A stretch of DNA of 36,612 nucleotides from a virus. The position numbers and the translations under genes are program-made. A model generated the notes under the pieces. The model was given only the letters and a program-made list of their open reading frames with translations. It did not search any database and was not told the origin of the DNA. Below, one piece after another: positions 1 through 7,942 of this stretch (within the stretch, counting starts at the first letter, position 1; each line of letters starts with the position of its first letter). The stretch covers positions 1 to 36,612 of IMG/VR virus record IMGVR_UViG_3300037493_004017. One strand, written 5' to 3'.

Positions 1-216
1 GCAGGAAGAATTGTCATCATAACACCAAACAAAGACTGGTTAAAGCTGCAGAAGAATTCAGACTACACACCAGACAACACAGTGATTGAACACTTCACAA
101 AGACTTCATTGAAAGAAATGGTGCAGGAAGCAGGAATGAAAGTCACACTTGAATGCACCTTTGGTCAGCAGACAGAAGACCAGTTTGAAAGAATTTGCAT
201 CAAAGCAACTTGTTGA
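1..216 (+). CDS. SAM-dependent methyltransferase, C-terminal part (cut by window start)
   Basis: The frame is open from base 1 to TGA at 214-216 and encodes the last 71 residues of the protein that is complete at 35988-36542. The amino-acid sequence is identical to that copy; the base differences are silent. It holds the C-terminal strand region of a class I methyltransferase fold, including IVIITPNKDW, but not the SAM-binding glycine motif, which lies before the window edge. Its end overlaps the convergent gene at 200-706 by 17 bases. Confidence 0.85.
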   Translation, partial: AGRIVIITPNKDWLKLQKNSDYTPDNTVIEHFTKTSLKEMVQEAGMKVTLECTFGQQTEDQFERICIKATC

Positions 217-286
217 ACAACCTTGACTTTTCAGAAGCAACAACAATCTTGCAGTTGTTCTTCTTCAACATTGACTGCAGCAACTG
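1..286. repeat. Terminal redundancy, left copy
   Basis: This segment matches 36327-36612 over its full length with five single-base differences (positions 18, 42, 45, 51 and 159). It shows that the contig closes on itself with a unit of about 36,326 bp. All five differences fall at third codon positions of the methyltransferase frame and are synonymous, so both copies are functional alleles rather than sequencing noise. A physical terminal repeat of one phage would normally be identical, so two strain variants joined by the assembly is the simpler reading. Confidence 0.9.
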
Positions 287-706
287 AAAATCTTTCAGTG
301 TAGTTTCAAACAGCTTGTCATCAGAAAGAACTTTGTGTGTGTTGAAGTCTGCACCAAACAACAAGATTTCTTTTGGTCTGTAAACTTTGAAAGCAACAGC
401 ACAAGCAACAAATGGTGAATTGTTTGAACAAGGTGTGTCAACATCATTGATGGTCTTGATGACATTTATATTCTTCAAGTAAAGTTTTCTGAAACCAGTC
501 TTGAAGTTCCAGTCATCAAGATGTGAAAAGAAAATTTTAGCAGGTGAAAAAAATATTGCTTGTCTTCTGTCAATTGCAAATGCTGCAGGTCTGTCAACAC
601 AAACAACTGCATCAGTTCCTTGAACATCATTGACACCAATTGAAAAAAAATCTTGTTTAAATTCTGCAGCACTTTCACCAAGACCAACAATTGCAATTTT
701 TTTCAC
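200..706 (-). CDS. Rossmann-like protein, possibly MptE/DUF115 or sialyltransferase-like
   Basis: This is the only convincing minus-strand gene, 168 residues from a GTG start at 706-704. I chose this start because the protein then begins MKKIAIVGLG, a glycine-rich strand-turn-helix typical of nucleotide-binding Rossmann folds, and is preceded by an A-rich leader. Farther upstream the frame runs into the antisense of the protease gene and looks non-coding. The later segment NNSPFVACAVAF followed by EILLFGADF resembles the pattern of MptE/DUF115-like and sialyltransferase-fold proteins, in which a short helix precedes a strand ending G-D. It converges on the methyltransferase gene and lies beside a two-domain glycosyltransferase, so a role in sugar transfer or surface modification is plausible. 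The family call is an inference from pattern only. Confidence 0.7.
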   Translation of the reverse strand: MKKIAIVGLGESAAEFKQDFFSIGVNDVQGTDAVVCVDRPAAFAIDRRQAIFFSPAKIFFSHLDDWNFKTGFRKLYLKNINVIKTINDVDTPCSNNSPFVACAVAFKVYRPKEILLFGADFNTHKVLSDDKLFETTLKDFQLLQSMLKKNNCKIVVASEKSRLFNKLL

Positions 707-760
707 TTTGTGTTTTTGTATAGTAAATGAATTTGCAAAAATAGAAATCTTTGCACCACA
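707..760. promoter_or_regulatory. Divergent promoter region (candidate)
   Basis: This 54-base spacer separates the divergent genes at 200-706 (minus) and 761-1900 (plus). On the minus strand, 743-736 reads TATTTTTG, a full match to the Bacteroidota -7 consensus TAnnTTTG, about 30 bases before the minus-gene start. On the plus strand, TGAATTTG at 728-735 is one base off, with TTG at 708-710 in roughly the -33 position. In AT-rich DNA such matches arise by chance, so this is a weak call supported mainly by the divergent layout. Confidence 0.35.
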
Positions 761-1900
761 ATGAAAAAAGGTCACCTTCACATTTATGGAACAATTGGTC
801 AACCAGATGCTTTTCTTGAAGCGTTTGGTGCTGACAACAATGTTTCTGCATCGTGGGTGAAAGAACAACTTGCACAAATTACAGAAGAAGAAGTTGAAGT
901 TCACATCACTTCCAATGGTGGAAGTGTTTCAGAAGGTTATGCAATACACGACATTCTGAAAGCATCTGGAAAGAAAATCACAACACTTGGTGAAGGTTAT
1001 GTCAGAAGCATTGCAACTGTCATCTTTCTTGCAGGTTCAAAAAGATTGATTTCACCAAATGCTGACTTCACAATTCACAACCCTTTCATTGACCTTTCAT
1101 TCACCAGTGGTCTTGAAGCATCAGACATTGCAAAGATTGCTTCTGATGTTCAACAACAAGAAGACAAACTTGCACAATTTTATGCTGATGCAACTGGAAA
1201 ACCACTTGATGACATTAAAGCAAAGATGAAAGTTGAAACAACTTTGTCTGCACAAGAAGTCATTGACTTTGGTTTTGCAACTGGAAAAGTTGAACAAACA
1301 AAAGCACTTGCATTCATTAACAATAACACAAATACACAAATAAAAATGTCACAAGAAATCAAAAAAGAACTGACTGGTCTGAAAGCAATTGTCAACACAC
1401 TGGTTGCAAAGTTCAAAGGTGAAATCAAAGCAATGACTTTGACACTGAAAGATGGTGTTGAAAAAGCAATGACTGACAGTGATGCTGCAATTGCAGTTGG
1501 TCAGAAGGTTACAAAAGAAGATGGAACTTTGTTTGAAGCAGGTGACATCACACTTGAAGATGACACTGTCATCACACTTGATGCAGAAGGTGTCATCACT
1601 GCTATTCTGGAAACAGAAGACAAAGCAGGTGAAGGTGCAGAAGCAGCAGCATTGAAAGTTGAAAACACTGAACTGAAAGCCGAAATTCAAAAACTGAAAA
1701 CTGAAAACAGTGCAGTGCAGAATGACATTGCAGAATTGAAAGCAACTGTTTCAGAACTTGCAACATTGTCTTCAAAATACAAAGCAAAACCAGAAGCAGC
1801 AGCATTCAAAAAAACAGCAGCTTCACAAGCAGCAGTTGTTGAAAATGCAGTGACAGCAGCACGTGCAGCACGTGCAGCACGTGAAGCAGCAAAAAAATAA
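761..1900 (+). CDS. ClpP-like prohead maturation protease fused to scaffold-like domain
   Basis: Head maturation protease of the S14 (ClpP-like) type, 379 residues. Residues 1-180 show the ClpP plan: SNGGSV at 51-56, the nucleophile in GYVRSIAT (Ser83), the active-site His in FTIHNP (His106), and ETTLSAQEVIDFGFA at 159-173, which matches the usual C-terminal block of phage S14 proteases. After an Asn/Thr-rich linker (about 187-195), residues 196-379 are acidic and Ala/Glu/Lys-rich with a predicted coiled coil (about 295-340) and end in an Arg-Ala repeat encoded by 9-base tandem repeats. That half fits a scaffold for capsid assembly. It lies directly upstream of the capsid gene, as in many siphophages, and acts in the prohead. 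The ATG at 761 has a short A-rich leader. Confidence 0.88.
   Translation: MKKGHLHIYGTIGQPDAFLEAFGADNNVSASWVKEQLAQITEEEVEVHITSNGGSVSEGYAIHDILKASGKKITTLGEGYVRSIATVIFLAGSKRLISPNADFTIHNPFIDLSFTSGLEASDIAKIASDVQQQEDKLAQFYADATGKPLDDIKAKMKVETTLSAQEVIDFGFATGKVEQTKALAFINNNTNTQIKMSQEIKKELTGLKAIVNTLVAKFKGEIKAMTLTLKDGVEKAMTDSDAAIAVGQKVTKEDGTLFEAGDITLEDDTVITLDAEGVITAILETEDKAGEGAEAAALKVENTELKAEIQKLKTENSAVQNDIAELKATVSELATLSSKYKAKPEAAAFKKTAASQAAVVENAVTAARAARAAREAAKK
1346..1900 (+). CDS. Nested scaffold protein from internal start (candidate)
   Basis: An in-frame ATG at 1346 would give a 184-residue protein made only of the coiled-coil, Ala/Glu/Lys-rich half of the protease polypeptide. The bases just upstream (1320-1345) are A/C-rich, without G, and look like the leaders in front of other genes here (compare 1940-1957 before the capsid gene), although they also encode the NNNTNTQ linker. 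Phage lambda makes its Nu3 scaffold from an internal start inside the C protease gene, which is the precedent. The sequence shows the start and leader; independent translation is inferred. Confidence 0.5.
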   Translation: MSQEIKKELTGLKAIVNTLVAKFKGEIKAMTLTLKDGVEKAMTDSDAAIAVGQKVTKEDGTLFEAGDITLEDDTVITLDAEGVITAILETEDKAGEGAEAAALKVENTELKAEIQKLKTENSAVQNDIAELKATVSELATLSSKYKAKPEAAAFKKTAASQAAVVENAVTAARAARAAREAAKK

Positions 1901-1901
1901 T

Positions 1902-1939
1902 ACAATCAAAACAAACAATAAACAATCAAAACAAACAAT
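1902..1939 (+). repeat. Direct repeat in capsid mRNA leader
   Basis: The 18-mer acaatcaaaacaaacaat occurs at 1902-1919 and again at 1922-1939, a 20-base period, in the short spacer before the capsid start codon. The whole spacer (1901-1957) is A/C-rich with almost no G and should be unstructured as RNA. It may favour strong initiation on the most abundant virion protein. Confidence 0.75.
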
Positions 1940-1957
1940 CAAAAACAACAAACTAAA

Positions 1958-3229
1958 ATGAAAGCAAAACTAATTTTTTCAATCTTCACAAGCATCTTGA
2001 TGTCTTGTCTTGGTGCTGCAGCAGTCACCAGTGCAATTCCTGCACTTCCATTTGAAGGAACAGCAGCAGTGCTTCTTTTGACTGGAATTTTTGTCAACAC
2101 TTTCAGCAATGGTGTGTTGCTTGGTATTCTGAATCCTTCTGACTTGACCTTCAATGGTGAAGAAGTGAAATCACTTTCAGAAGCAATTCAAGAAGCGGTT
2201 TATTCAAAACCTGCATTGACACAATTTCACACACCATACACTGGAATCAAAGCAAGAAAGCAGATTGCTTTGCTTGGTCGTTTGAATGGTCTTGTTGGAA
2301 AGAAGCACGTGCAGTCAGGTGGTGAAGTTACTTGTGCGCCTACAGCAAACACTGCAGGAATAACCAATTCTGAAAAGTTCTGGTCACCTGCTTACATTGA
2401 AGACCGTTTTGCTGAATGTTGGGACAACCTGCTTGAAACATTCTTCATCTATGGAACAATGAATGGTGTTGAAAAAGCTGACTTGACAAAAACAGAATTT
2501 GCTGACTTTTTAATTGGTAGAATTGATGATGAATTATATGAAGCAGTTTTGCGTTTCGTTTGGTTCGGTGATGTTGATGCTGCTGCTTATGATGTTTCAC
2601 CTGCAGGAAATTTCATTTCTGGAATAACACCTGCAAGTTGGAATGCAATTGATGGTCTTTGGAAACAATTGTTCACCATTGCTGCAGGAACACCTGCAAG
2701 AAGGGTGACAATAGCAAGAAATGCACAAGCAACATTTGCACTTCAAGCATTCACAACTACAGACACAACAAATCTGGTGGTGACCAATATGCTTCAATCA
2801 TTGATATTCAGTGCTGACTTTCGTTTGCGTGAAAAAGCTGACAAGATTATCATTGTCACACAATCGGTTGCTGACCAATACGTGAAAGAACTTGAAAGTG
2901 GTTCATCAAATGGTCAACCAGTTTCTTTTGAATACATTCAGAATGGAATTTCAAAACTTTCAAGAATGGGTGTGACAATTTATGCTTTCTCTTTTTGGGA
3001 CAGAATGATACAAGGTTACACAAGAAATTCAACTGGTCTTGGTTGGGACAATCCACATCGTGCATTGTTGTCAGTGAAAAGCAACATTGCAGTTGGAACA
3101 GAAGAAGTTTCAAACCTTGCTGAATTACTTCCTTTTTATGACCAGACATTGAAGCAGTTCTTTGTTGACTTAGGTTTCAACCTTGATGCAAAAATTCTTG
3201 AAGATTACTTGATTGAAGTTGCTTACTAA
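1958..3229 (+). CDS. Major capsid protein (probable)
   Basis: A 423-residue protein directly after the protease/scaffold gene, which is the usual place of the major capsid protein. Length and composition fit an HK97-fold shell protein, but I see no diagnostic motif, so the call rests on position, size and the strong leader. The N-terminus is odd: residues 1-57 hold two hydrophobic stretches (about 4-30 and 36-57) before a polar capsid-like body begins near NPSDLTFNG (residues 59-67). No later start codon would remove both stretches. The prefix could be a delta-domain-like leader cut off by the neighbouring protease, or a membrane-targeting segment. The body is mixed alpha/beta with Trp- and Phe-rich patches. 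Confidence 0.72.
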   Translation: MKAKLIFSIFTSILMSCLGAAAVTSAIPALPFEGTAAVLLLTGIFVNTFSNGVLLGILNPSDLTFNGEEVKSLSEAIQEAVYSKPALTQFHTPYTGIKARKQIALLGRLNGLVGKKHVQSGGEVTCAPTANTAGITNSEKFWSPAYIEDRFAECWDNLLETFFIYGTMNGVEKADLTKTEFADFLIGRIDDELYEAVLRFVWFGDVDAAAYDVSPAGNFISGITPASWNAIDGLWKQLFTIAAGTPARRVTIARNAQATFALQAFTTTDTTNLVVTNMLQSLIFSADFRLREKADKIIIVTQSVADQYVKELESGSSNGQPVSFEYIQNGISKLSRMGVTIYAFSFWDRMIQGYTRNSTGLGWDNPHRALLSVKSNIAVGTEEVSNLAELLPFYDQTLKQFFVDLGFNLDAKILEDYLIEVAY

Positions 3230-3266
3230 TTAAGAAAATTCATCAACACAAAAAAATAAAACTGAA

Positions 3267-3893
3267 ATGAAAACAATTCTTCTGACAATGTTTGCAGGTT
3301 TGCAAAGACAGTTGTCACCACAATGTGATGAAATCAATGCAGGAATTCTTTATGACTGTGACAATCCACCAAGTGGTGGTGCAAATGACAGATTAATTCT
3401 GTTCAACCTTGAAGACCTGCAGAATGCAACAATCACTTACAATGTAAGCAATCCATTGTTGATTGAAAACATTGTTCTTGGTTCTGGTGTTGTCGGTTAT
3501 GTTTTTGAAGGTTTGAATTCATCAGTTGAACCAAGAACTGGACTTGTCAAAGGTCGTTATGTGAATGGTTATGACCACGAAATCAGATTTAAAGTTTTCC
3601 AGAACACACCTGCAATCAAAGCAACATTGAACAAACTTGATGGTGCAAAATTGGTTGCACTTGTTCAGAACAATCACAAAGGTGCAAGTGGAAATTCTGC
3701 ATTTGAATTGTATGGTCTGGAAACTGGTGTTCTTTTGCAGGAACTTGCAAGAACAACTGCAGATGCTGAACTGCAAGGTGCTTATGACCTGCTAATTCGC
3801 AACAACGAAACAAGCAGACCTTCTTCTTTACCAGAAACAATCTTCATCACTGACTTTGCAACAACACTTGCACTGGTGAATTCATTGGTGTAA
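3267..3893 (+). CDS. Virion structural protein, possibly major tail tube
   Basis: A 208-residue protein following the capsid gene. It begins with two cysteines in the pattern QCDEINAGILYDCDN and continues with beta-rich sequence, including a segment (AKLVALVQNNHKG followed by FELYGLETG, about residues 125-155) of the type I associate with tail-tube-like proteins of Bacteroidota phages. No tail tube candidate stands out in the tail module at 25-34 kb, which strengthens this possibility. A head decoration protein is the alternative. The gene is followed by a terminator-like hairpin, as expected for the last gene of a highly expressed structural unit. Confidence 0.6.
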   Translation: MKTILLTMFAGLQRQLSPQCDEINAGILYDCDNPPSGGANDRLILFNLEDLQNATITYNVSNPLLIENIVLGSGVVGYVFEGLNSSVEPRTGLVKGRYVNGYDHEIRFKVFQNTPAIKATLNKLDGAKLVALVQNNHKGASGNSAFELYGLETGVLLQELARTTADAELQGAYDLLIRNNETSRPSSLPETIFITDFATTLALVNSLV

Positions 3894-3925
3894 TTGCTGA
3901 AAAGTTAAACAGTAAAAACAGAAAG

Positions 3926-3957
3926 AAAAGGTTGCTGAAAAGTGACCTTTTTTTTTC
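3926..3957 (+). terminator. Rho-independent terminator
   Basis: AAAAGGT at 3926-3932 pairs with ACCTTTT at 3945-3951 around a 12-base loop, and the right arm runs into a stretch of T residues to about 3956. It lies in the spacer after the capsid/tail-tube pair and before the next gene, so it could cap the abundant structural transcript while letting some read-through proceed to the portal gene. Confidence 0.7.
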
Positions 3958-3970
3958 TTAAAATTTGAAT

Positions 3971-4531
3971 ATGACCTTTGAAAAACTTCAAGACATACTG
4001 CAGAAAGCAAAAGACTTTGTTGTTGTTGCAGGTGGTGCAATTGATAAAAGCAAACCAGAAGTCATTGAATTGTGTGACACTTTCTTTTTCATTTACAAGC
4101 AGAAAGTTGGTGTTGGAACTTGCAGAAATTGTATCTTTGATGCTTACTTTGAACTTAAACAAATCACAAAAGAAAAATTCAACTTTATGACACAAGAAAA
4201 AAAATTCAAACTGAAAAGATTTCCAGTTTACTTTGGTCAAAGACATCAACACTATACCAACGTGAACATCACTGATGAAGTTGCACTTGAAATGGTGCGA
4301 TTCAGCAGAAGCACTGCTGCAAATTTTGAGAATGCAGAAGAACTTCTTGCAGCACTTGATGCACAAACAGTGGTTGCACCTGCAGCAGCACCAAAAGAAG
4401 CAGCAAAAGCACCTGCACCTGCAGCAGAAGTTGTTGTTGCAGAAAAAACTTCAAAAGGAATTGTCACAAAAGCAAAACCAGTTGCACCAGTTGCACCTGC
4501 ACCTGCAAAGAATGTGAAGAAGAAGAAATAA
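3971..4531 (+). CDS. Hypothetical protein with Ala/Pro/Lys-rich tail
   Basis: The protein has 186 residues from ATG at 3971; a TTG two codons earlier is less likely. Residues 1-100 look globular and alpha-helical and contain a Cys pair in GTCRNC. From about residue 120 the sequence becomes low-complexity, rich in Ala, Pro and Val, and ends NVKKKK. This tail is probably disordered and basic, which would suit DNA or capsid-interior contact. It sits between the terminator and the portal gene, so a head-associated role is likely. I do not recognise the family. Confidence 0.75.
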   Translation: MTFEKLQDILQKAKDFVVVAGGAIDKSKPEVIELCDTFFFIYKQKVGVGTCRNCIFDAYFELKQITKEKFNFMTQEKKFKLKRFPVYFGQRHQHYTNVNITDEVALEMVRFSRSTAANFENAEELLAALDAQTVVAPAAAPKEAAKAPAPAAEVVVAEKTSKGIVTKAKPVAPVAPAPAKNVKKKK

Positions 4532-4549
4532 TTCTGAAACAAAAAGAAG

Positions 4550-5980
4550 GTGAGAATTAATTTAGCCAAAATTCAGAAGCGAATTACAAGACGAGATGAC
4601 AAAGTCTTTGGAATCATCAACTATGATGTTGGCAATGACTATCCGCAAAAGGTCACTGACATTGTCAATGGTTCTGGTGTTGCAGTATCTTGTCTTGACA
4701 TCTTCAAAAAGTTTGTGACTGGAAAAGGTTTCAGTGATGCAAGTTTTGGTGAAACAATTCTTGATGGTGAACACCTTACTGCTGACAAATTTCACAGAAA
4801 GATTTCAAAAGACTTCACTTCAAAAGGTGGTTTTGCAGTTCACTTCAATTTCAACTTGCTTGGTCAGGTTGTTTCTTGGTCACACATTCCATTTGCACAC
4901 TGCAGACTTGCAATTGAAAAGAACATTGAAACAGGCAATGAAGAAATCACAAAGATTGCAGTTTATGATGACTGGTCACGTGAAAGAAGCAAGAAGATTG
5001 ACAAAGCTGACATTGATTACATTCATCTATTTGACACCAGACCAGAAGTTGTGATGCAACAGATTATTGAAGCAGGTGGAATTGAACAATATCAAGGTCA
5101 GGTTCTTTATTTTGGTCAAGATGGTGAACTTGTTTATCCACTTGCACCATACGATTCAGAACTTGAAGACATTGAAACTGATGGTCAGATTAAGTTGTTC
5201 AAATATCGGAACATTTCTGGTTCATTTATGGCTTCACACCTTCTTGTGACTTATGGTCAATTTGAAGATGGTGGAAACAATTCAGCAGGAACAGCACCTG
5301 CACTTGGTGGTGTCAGACCAACAACTGCATCAGACCAAGAAAGTGCTTTCATTGCACAAATAAAAGAATTTCAAGGTGCTGAAAATTTCAATCGTGTAAT
5401 GCACATTGAAGCAGAAACACCAGAACAAAAACCAGAACTGATTCCTTTCACACATCAGAACAATGACAAGTTGTTTGAATACCACGAAAAGTCAACACAA
5501 GACAACATCAGAAAAGTCTTCATCATTCCAACTGTCTTCATTGAAGCAATCAGTGGTTCACTTGGTTTGTCTGCACAACTGAAAGATGCTTTCACTTTCT
5601 ACAATAGAATCACACTTGATGAACGTGAAATTCTTCAAGAAGTTTACAAGTTTTTATTCAAAGATTACTTTCCTGCTGCAACTTTTGAAATCACTGAAAT
5701 CAAATTCAATGCAAACAACCTTGAAGTAAAAGATGTTCTTGATGTTGTGTCACTGAATGAAAAGCGTGAAATGGTTGGTCTTCCAGAACAGAAGAACACA
5801 ACAGACACAATTTCACTTGCTCAAAAAATAGGTGTTGGTGGAACACAATCAATGCAATCAATTCTTGTTGACACTGTGTTGACACGTGACCAGAAAGCAG
5901 GAACATTGAAAGTTCTGTTTGGTCTGACTGATGAACAAATAAACTTGATGCTTCCAGTTGTTGAAACAGTAACACCATAA
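4550..5980 (+). CDS. Portal protein (probable)
   Basis: A 476-residue protein from a GTG start with 'agaagg' close upstream. It has the length and layout of a phage portal: an N-terminal region with SGVAVSCLDIFKKFV (about 42-56), a beta-rich wing with KGGFAVHFNFNLLGQVVSWSHIP (in the 90-115 region), and a long helical C-terminal half containing FIPTVFIEA- and SGSLGLSAQLKDAF-like segments (roughly 325-350) that match the clip/stem portion of Bacteroidota phage portals. Portals form the dodecameric DNA gate at the capsid vertex. The order capsid, small genes, portal, connector supports the call. A peculiarity is its separation from the terminase by most of the circle. Confidence 0.75.
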   Translation: MRINLAKIQKRITRRDDKVFGIINYDVGNDYPQKVTDIVNGSGVAVSCLDIFKKFVTGKGFSDASFGETILDGEHLTADKFHRKISKDFTSKGGFAVHFNFNLLGQVVSWSHIPFAHCRLAIEKNIETGNEEITKIAVYDDWSRERSKKIDKADIDYIHLFDTRPEVVMQQIIEAGGIEQYQGQVLYFGQDGELVYPLAPYDSELEDIETDGQIKLFKYRNISGSFMASHLLVTYGQFEDGGNNSAGTAPALGGVRPTTASDQESAFIAQIKEFQGAENFNRVMHIEAETPEQKPELIPFTHQNNDKLFEYHEKSTQDNIRKVFIIPTVFIEAISGSLGLSAQLKDAFTFYNRITLDEREILQEVYKFLFKDYFPAATFEITEIKFNANNLEVKDVLDVVSLNEKREMVGLPEQKNTTDTISLAQKIGVGGTQSMQSILVDTVLTRDQKAGTLKVLFGLTDEQINLMLPVVETVTP

Positions 5981-5993
5981 AAAAAGAAAACAG

Positions 5994-6521
5994 ATGCAGC
6001 CGTTTCTTAGATTGCTTGACTTCACAGAATACAAGTATTTAACACAGAACCTTGACCAAGAAGAACTGGAAACTGTGATTGAAGAAGCACTTGAATTTGA
6101 CATTCTTCCAGTTATTGGTGCAGCATTTATGCTTGACATCACAACAAAACTTGAAGCAGAACCAGTTGAAACAATTTATGATGAACTTCTGAATGGTAAA
6201 ACATACACACCAACTGGTGCAACTGGTGCAATTCATTTCAAAGGACTGAAACAAGTTTTGAAGTATTATGTTTATGCAAGATTGATGGTGCAAGATGGTG
6301 TGAAATCAACAGCTTCTGGTTTTGTTCACAAGGTTCTTGAAAATTCAGAACGTGTTTCATCAACACAAAGAACACAAATGATTGCACAAACAAGGTCAGG
6401 TGCAGCAAAATTTGAAAGTGACTTGATTGCTTTTCTTTGTAATTTTGCAGCAACATATCCACTTTATTGTGGAGGAATAAGAAAGAACAAAGGAACTGGT
6501 TTCAGAATTAATGCAATTTAA
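5994..6521 (+). CDS. Head-tail connector-like protein (probable)
   Basis: A 175-residue protein starting 13 bases after the portal gene. It is mainly helical, with a long acidic helix near residues 20-35, a central TPTGATGAIHFKGL turn and a C-terminal helix bundle. This size and the position just after the portal fit head-completion or adaptor proteins that attach beneath the portal ring; similar proteins in Bacteroidota phages are annotated as DUF6712-like, which I can suggest but not confirm. ATG at 5994 follows an A-rich leader. Confidence 0.6.
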   Translation: MQPFLRLLDFTEYKYLTQNLDQEELETVIEEALEFDILPVIGAAFMLDITTKLEAEPVETIYDELLNGKTYTPTGATGAIHFKGLKQVLKYYVYARLMVQDGVKSTASGFVHKVLENSERVSSTQRTQMIAQTRSGAAKFESDLIAFLCNFAATYPLYCGGIRKNKGTGFRINAI

Positions 6522-6534
6522 AAAACAAAAATAA

Positions 6535-7311
6535 ATGTCAATACTTTCAGACTTGAATTCTTTAGTGTTACGTGACACAAGCAATCCACCTTTGACAAAC
6601 AAAGGTTCAGCACTTGACTTTTCAGAAGCAGATGGAAACATTGTGAAGATATTCAATGCAATTCAAGACATTGTTTCTGGTGCAAATGTTCCTGCTTATG
6701 ATGCAGGTGCAACTTATGACTATTATTCAACTGATGCTGCAGAAAAGTTTGTTTCTTATGACAGCAAGATATGGTCAGCAGTTTATGTTGGTTCACCTTC
6801 TTCATTCAGTGGTCAGACACCTGCAGAAAGTTCTTATTGGTCACAGGTCACACTTGCACAAATGCTTGGAAATCCAATTGCATTGACAAAGATTGCAGAA
6901 AGGTTCAGCACTGACAACAACCCTTCTGCAATTTATGAGTCAGACTGGCTTGGTCTTACAGACAAAGATGTTTTCACAAACCCAGTTGTCTTGACTGACC
7001 TTCCACCAACTGATGAATTCATCATTCCTTTATTTTTGATTTTTTCTTTAGATGCAGGTGGTGTTGCATTTGATTTTGATGCAGCAGGAATTTATGTTGA
7101 TTTCACTGATACAATAGGAAACAAGATGCTTGTAATTTTACAGGCTGATATTAATTCAGCATCTGATAAATATGTAATAATTCCATTTACTTCTTCAAAA
7201 GCAATAAGCAAAAACCAAACACTTTCACTTTCTGCAGATGCAGATGCAACAGTTGGGAATGGAACATATTATTTCAAACTACTTTACACAATCATTCAGT
7301 CACCATTTTAA
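6535..7311 (+). CDS. Fibre or receptor-binding structural protein
   Basis: A 258-residue Ser/Thr/Asp-rich, beta-type protein. Residues 60-110 contain YDYYSTDAAEKFVSYDSKIW and an SSYWSQVT segment, resembling the small carbohydrate-binding-like modules found in phage fibres, in which an aromatic pair frames a short 'what is applied to the surface' loop. The C-terminal 100 residues form an all-beta region with FDFDAAGIYVDF. It opens the fibre region at 6.5-10.3 kb and is likely exposed on the virion. The exact role is not determined by the sequence. Confidence 0.6.
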   Translation: MSILSDLNSLVLRDTSNPPLTNKGSALDFSEADGNIVKIFNAIQDIVSGANVPAYDAGATYDYYSTDAAEKFVSYDSKIWSAVYVGSPSSFSGQTPAESSYWSQVTLAQMLGNPIALTKIAERFSTDNNPSAIYESDWLGLTDKDVFTNPVVLTDLPPTDEFIIPLFLIFSLDAGGVAFDFDAAGIYVDFTDTIGNKMLVILQADINSASDKYVIIPFTSSKAISKNQTLSLSADADATVGNGTYYFKLLYTIIQSPF

Positions 7312-7334
7312 ACAATAACTAAAAACAAGAAAAA

Positions 7335-7571
7335 ATGACAATTACATTATCACTACAATTCAACATCAAGTATTTGACAGTTGGTCAAACTACATCAACC
7401 TTAATCAAAACACTTGGTTCAAATGCAGATGGTGAACTTCAAGGTCTTCCAGAAGGTGCAACAGTGGAAGAACAAAGTGTTGTTCCTGCAGGTTCATTGA
7501 CTTTTTCTGCAATTCCAGAAGATGATGACTATCTTGACAGCAATGGTAATACTTGGACTTCTGTGAATTAA
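7335..7571 (+). CDS. Small hypothetical virion protein
   Basis: A 78-residue acidic protein with alternating hydrophobic residues (beta-type) at the N-terminus and a Gly/Pro turn-rich centre (LQGLPEGATVEE). There is no membrane segment or signal peptide. It lies between a fibre-like protein and further small structural genes with short A-rich leaders, so it is probably a minor virion part or fibre-associated chaperone. Family not recognised. Confidence 0.65.
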   Translation: MTITLSLQFNIKYLTVGQTTSTLIKTLGSNADGELQGLPEGATVEEQSVVPAGSLTFSAIPEDDDYLDSNGNTWTSVN

Positions 7572-7585
7572 AAAAAACTTTCTAA

Positions 7586-7939
7586 ATGTCAACACTTGCA
7601 AGGAAATCTGATGCAGTAATTGAAGTCACAGTTGTTGGTGGTAATGGTTCACCATTGGTCATTTCAACACTTGCAGACCTTGAAGTTGTTGCATACCAGA
7701 AACCAAGAACAATCTTTCAAAGATGGAAGCTGTCTGATGCTGATATCACAGTTGTCAATGATGCAGGTGGAATTGTTGAAGTGAACTTTGATAGGTCAGC
7801 AACAAAAGCAACACAAGTCAGACAGTTGTTTCTTGAAGTGATTTCTTCATTTACAGATGCAGACTTTGCTGACAACATCAGAAGGGAAGTTGCAACATCA
7901 ATTGAATTGACAGAAATTCTTGACAGTCCAACAGCATAA
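7586..7939 (+). CDS. Small beta-sandwich-like structural protein
   Basis: A 117-residue protein with strand-forming stretches (AVIEVTVVGG, GIVEVNFDRSA) and an acidic C-terminus. The pattern of short strands separated by Asp/Gly turns suggests an Ig-like or beta-sandwich domain, common in accessory fibre proteins of Bacteroidota phages. It sits four bases before the next gene in a run of small genes leading to the tail fibre. Function inferred from place only. Confidence 0.65.
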   Translation: MSTLARKSDAVIEVTVVGGNGSPLVISTLADLEVVAYQKPRTIFQRWKLSDADITVVNDAGGIVEVNFDRSATKATQVRQLFLEVISSFTDADFADNIRREVATSIELTEILDSPTA

Positions 7940-7942
7940 AAA

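Noticed and set aside
1-286. Physical direct terminal repeats as in T7-like packaging
   Set aside because: The copies differ at five positions, whereas packaging repeats are copied from one sequence. The overlap is better explained by assembly of a circular or permuted genome.
200-904. Longer minus-strand protein starting near 904
   Set aside because: The extra 66 residues are antisense to the protease gene and Cys/Phe-rich. The Rossmann motif begins right after GTG at 706.
1902-1939. CRISPR-like array
   Set aside because: Only two copies, a two-base gap instead of a spacer, and no cas genes.
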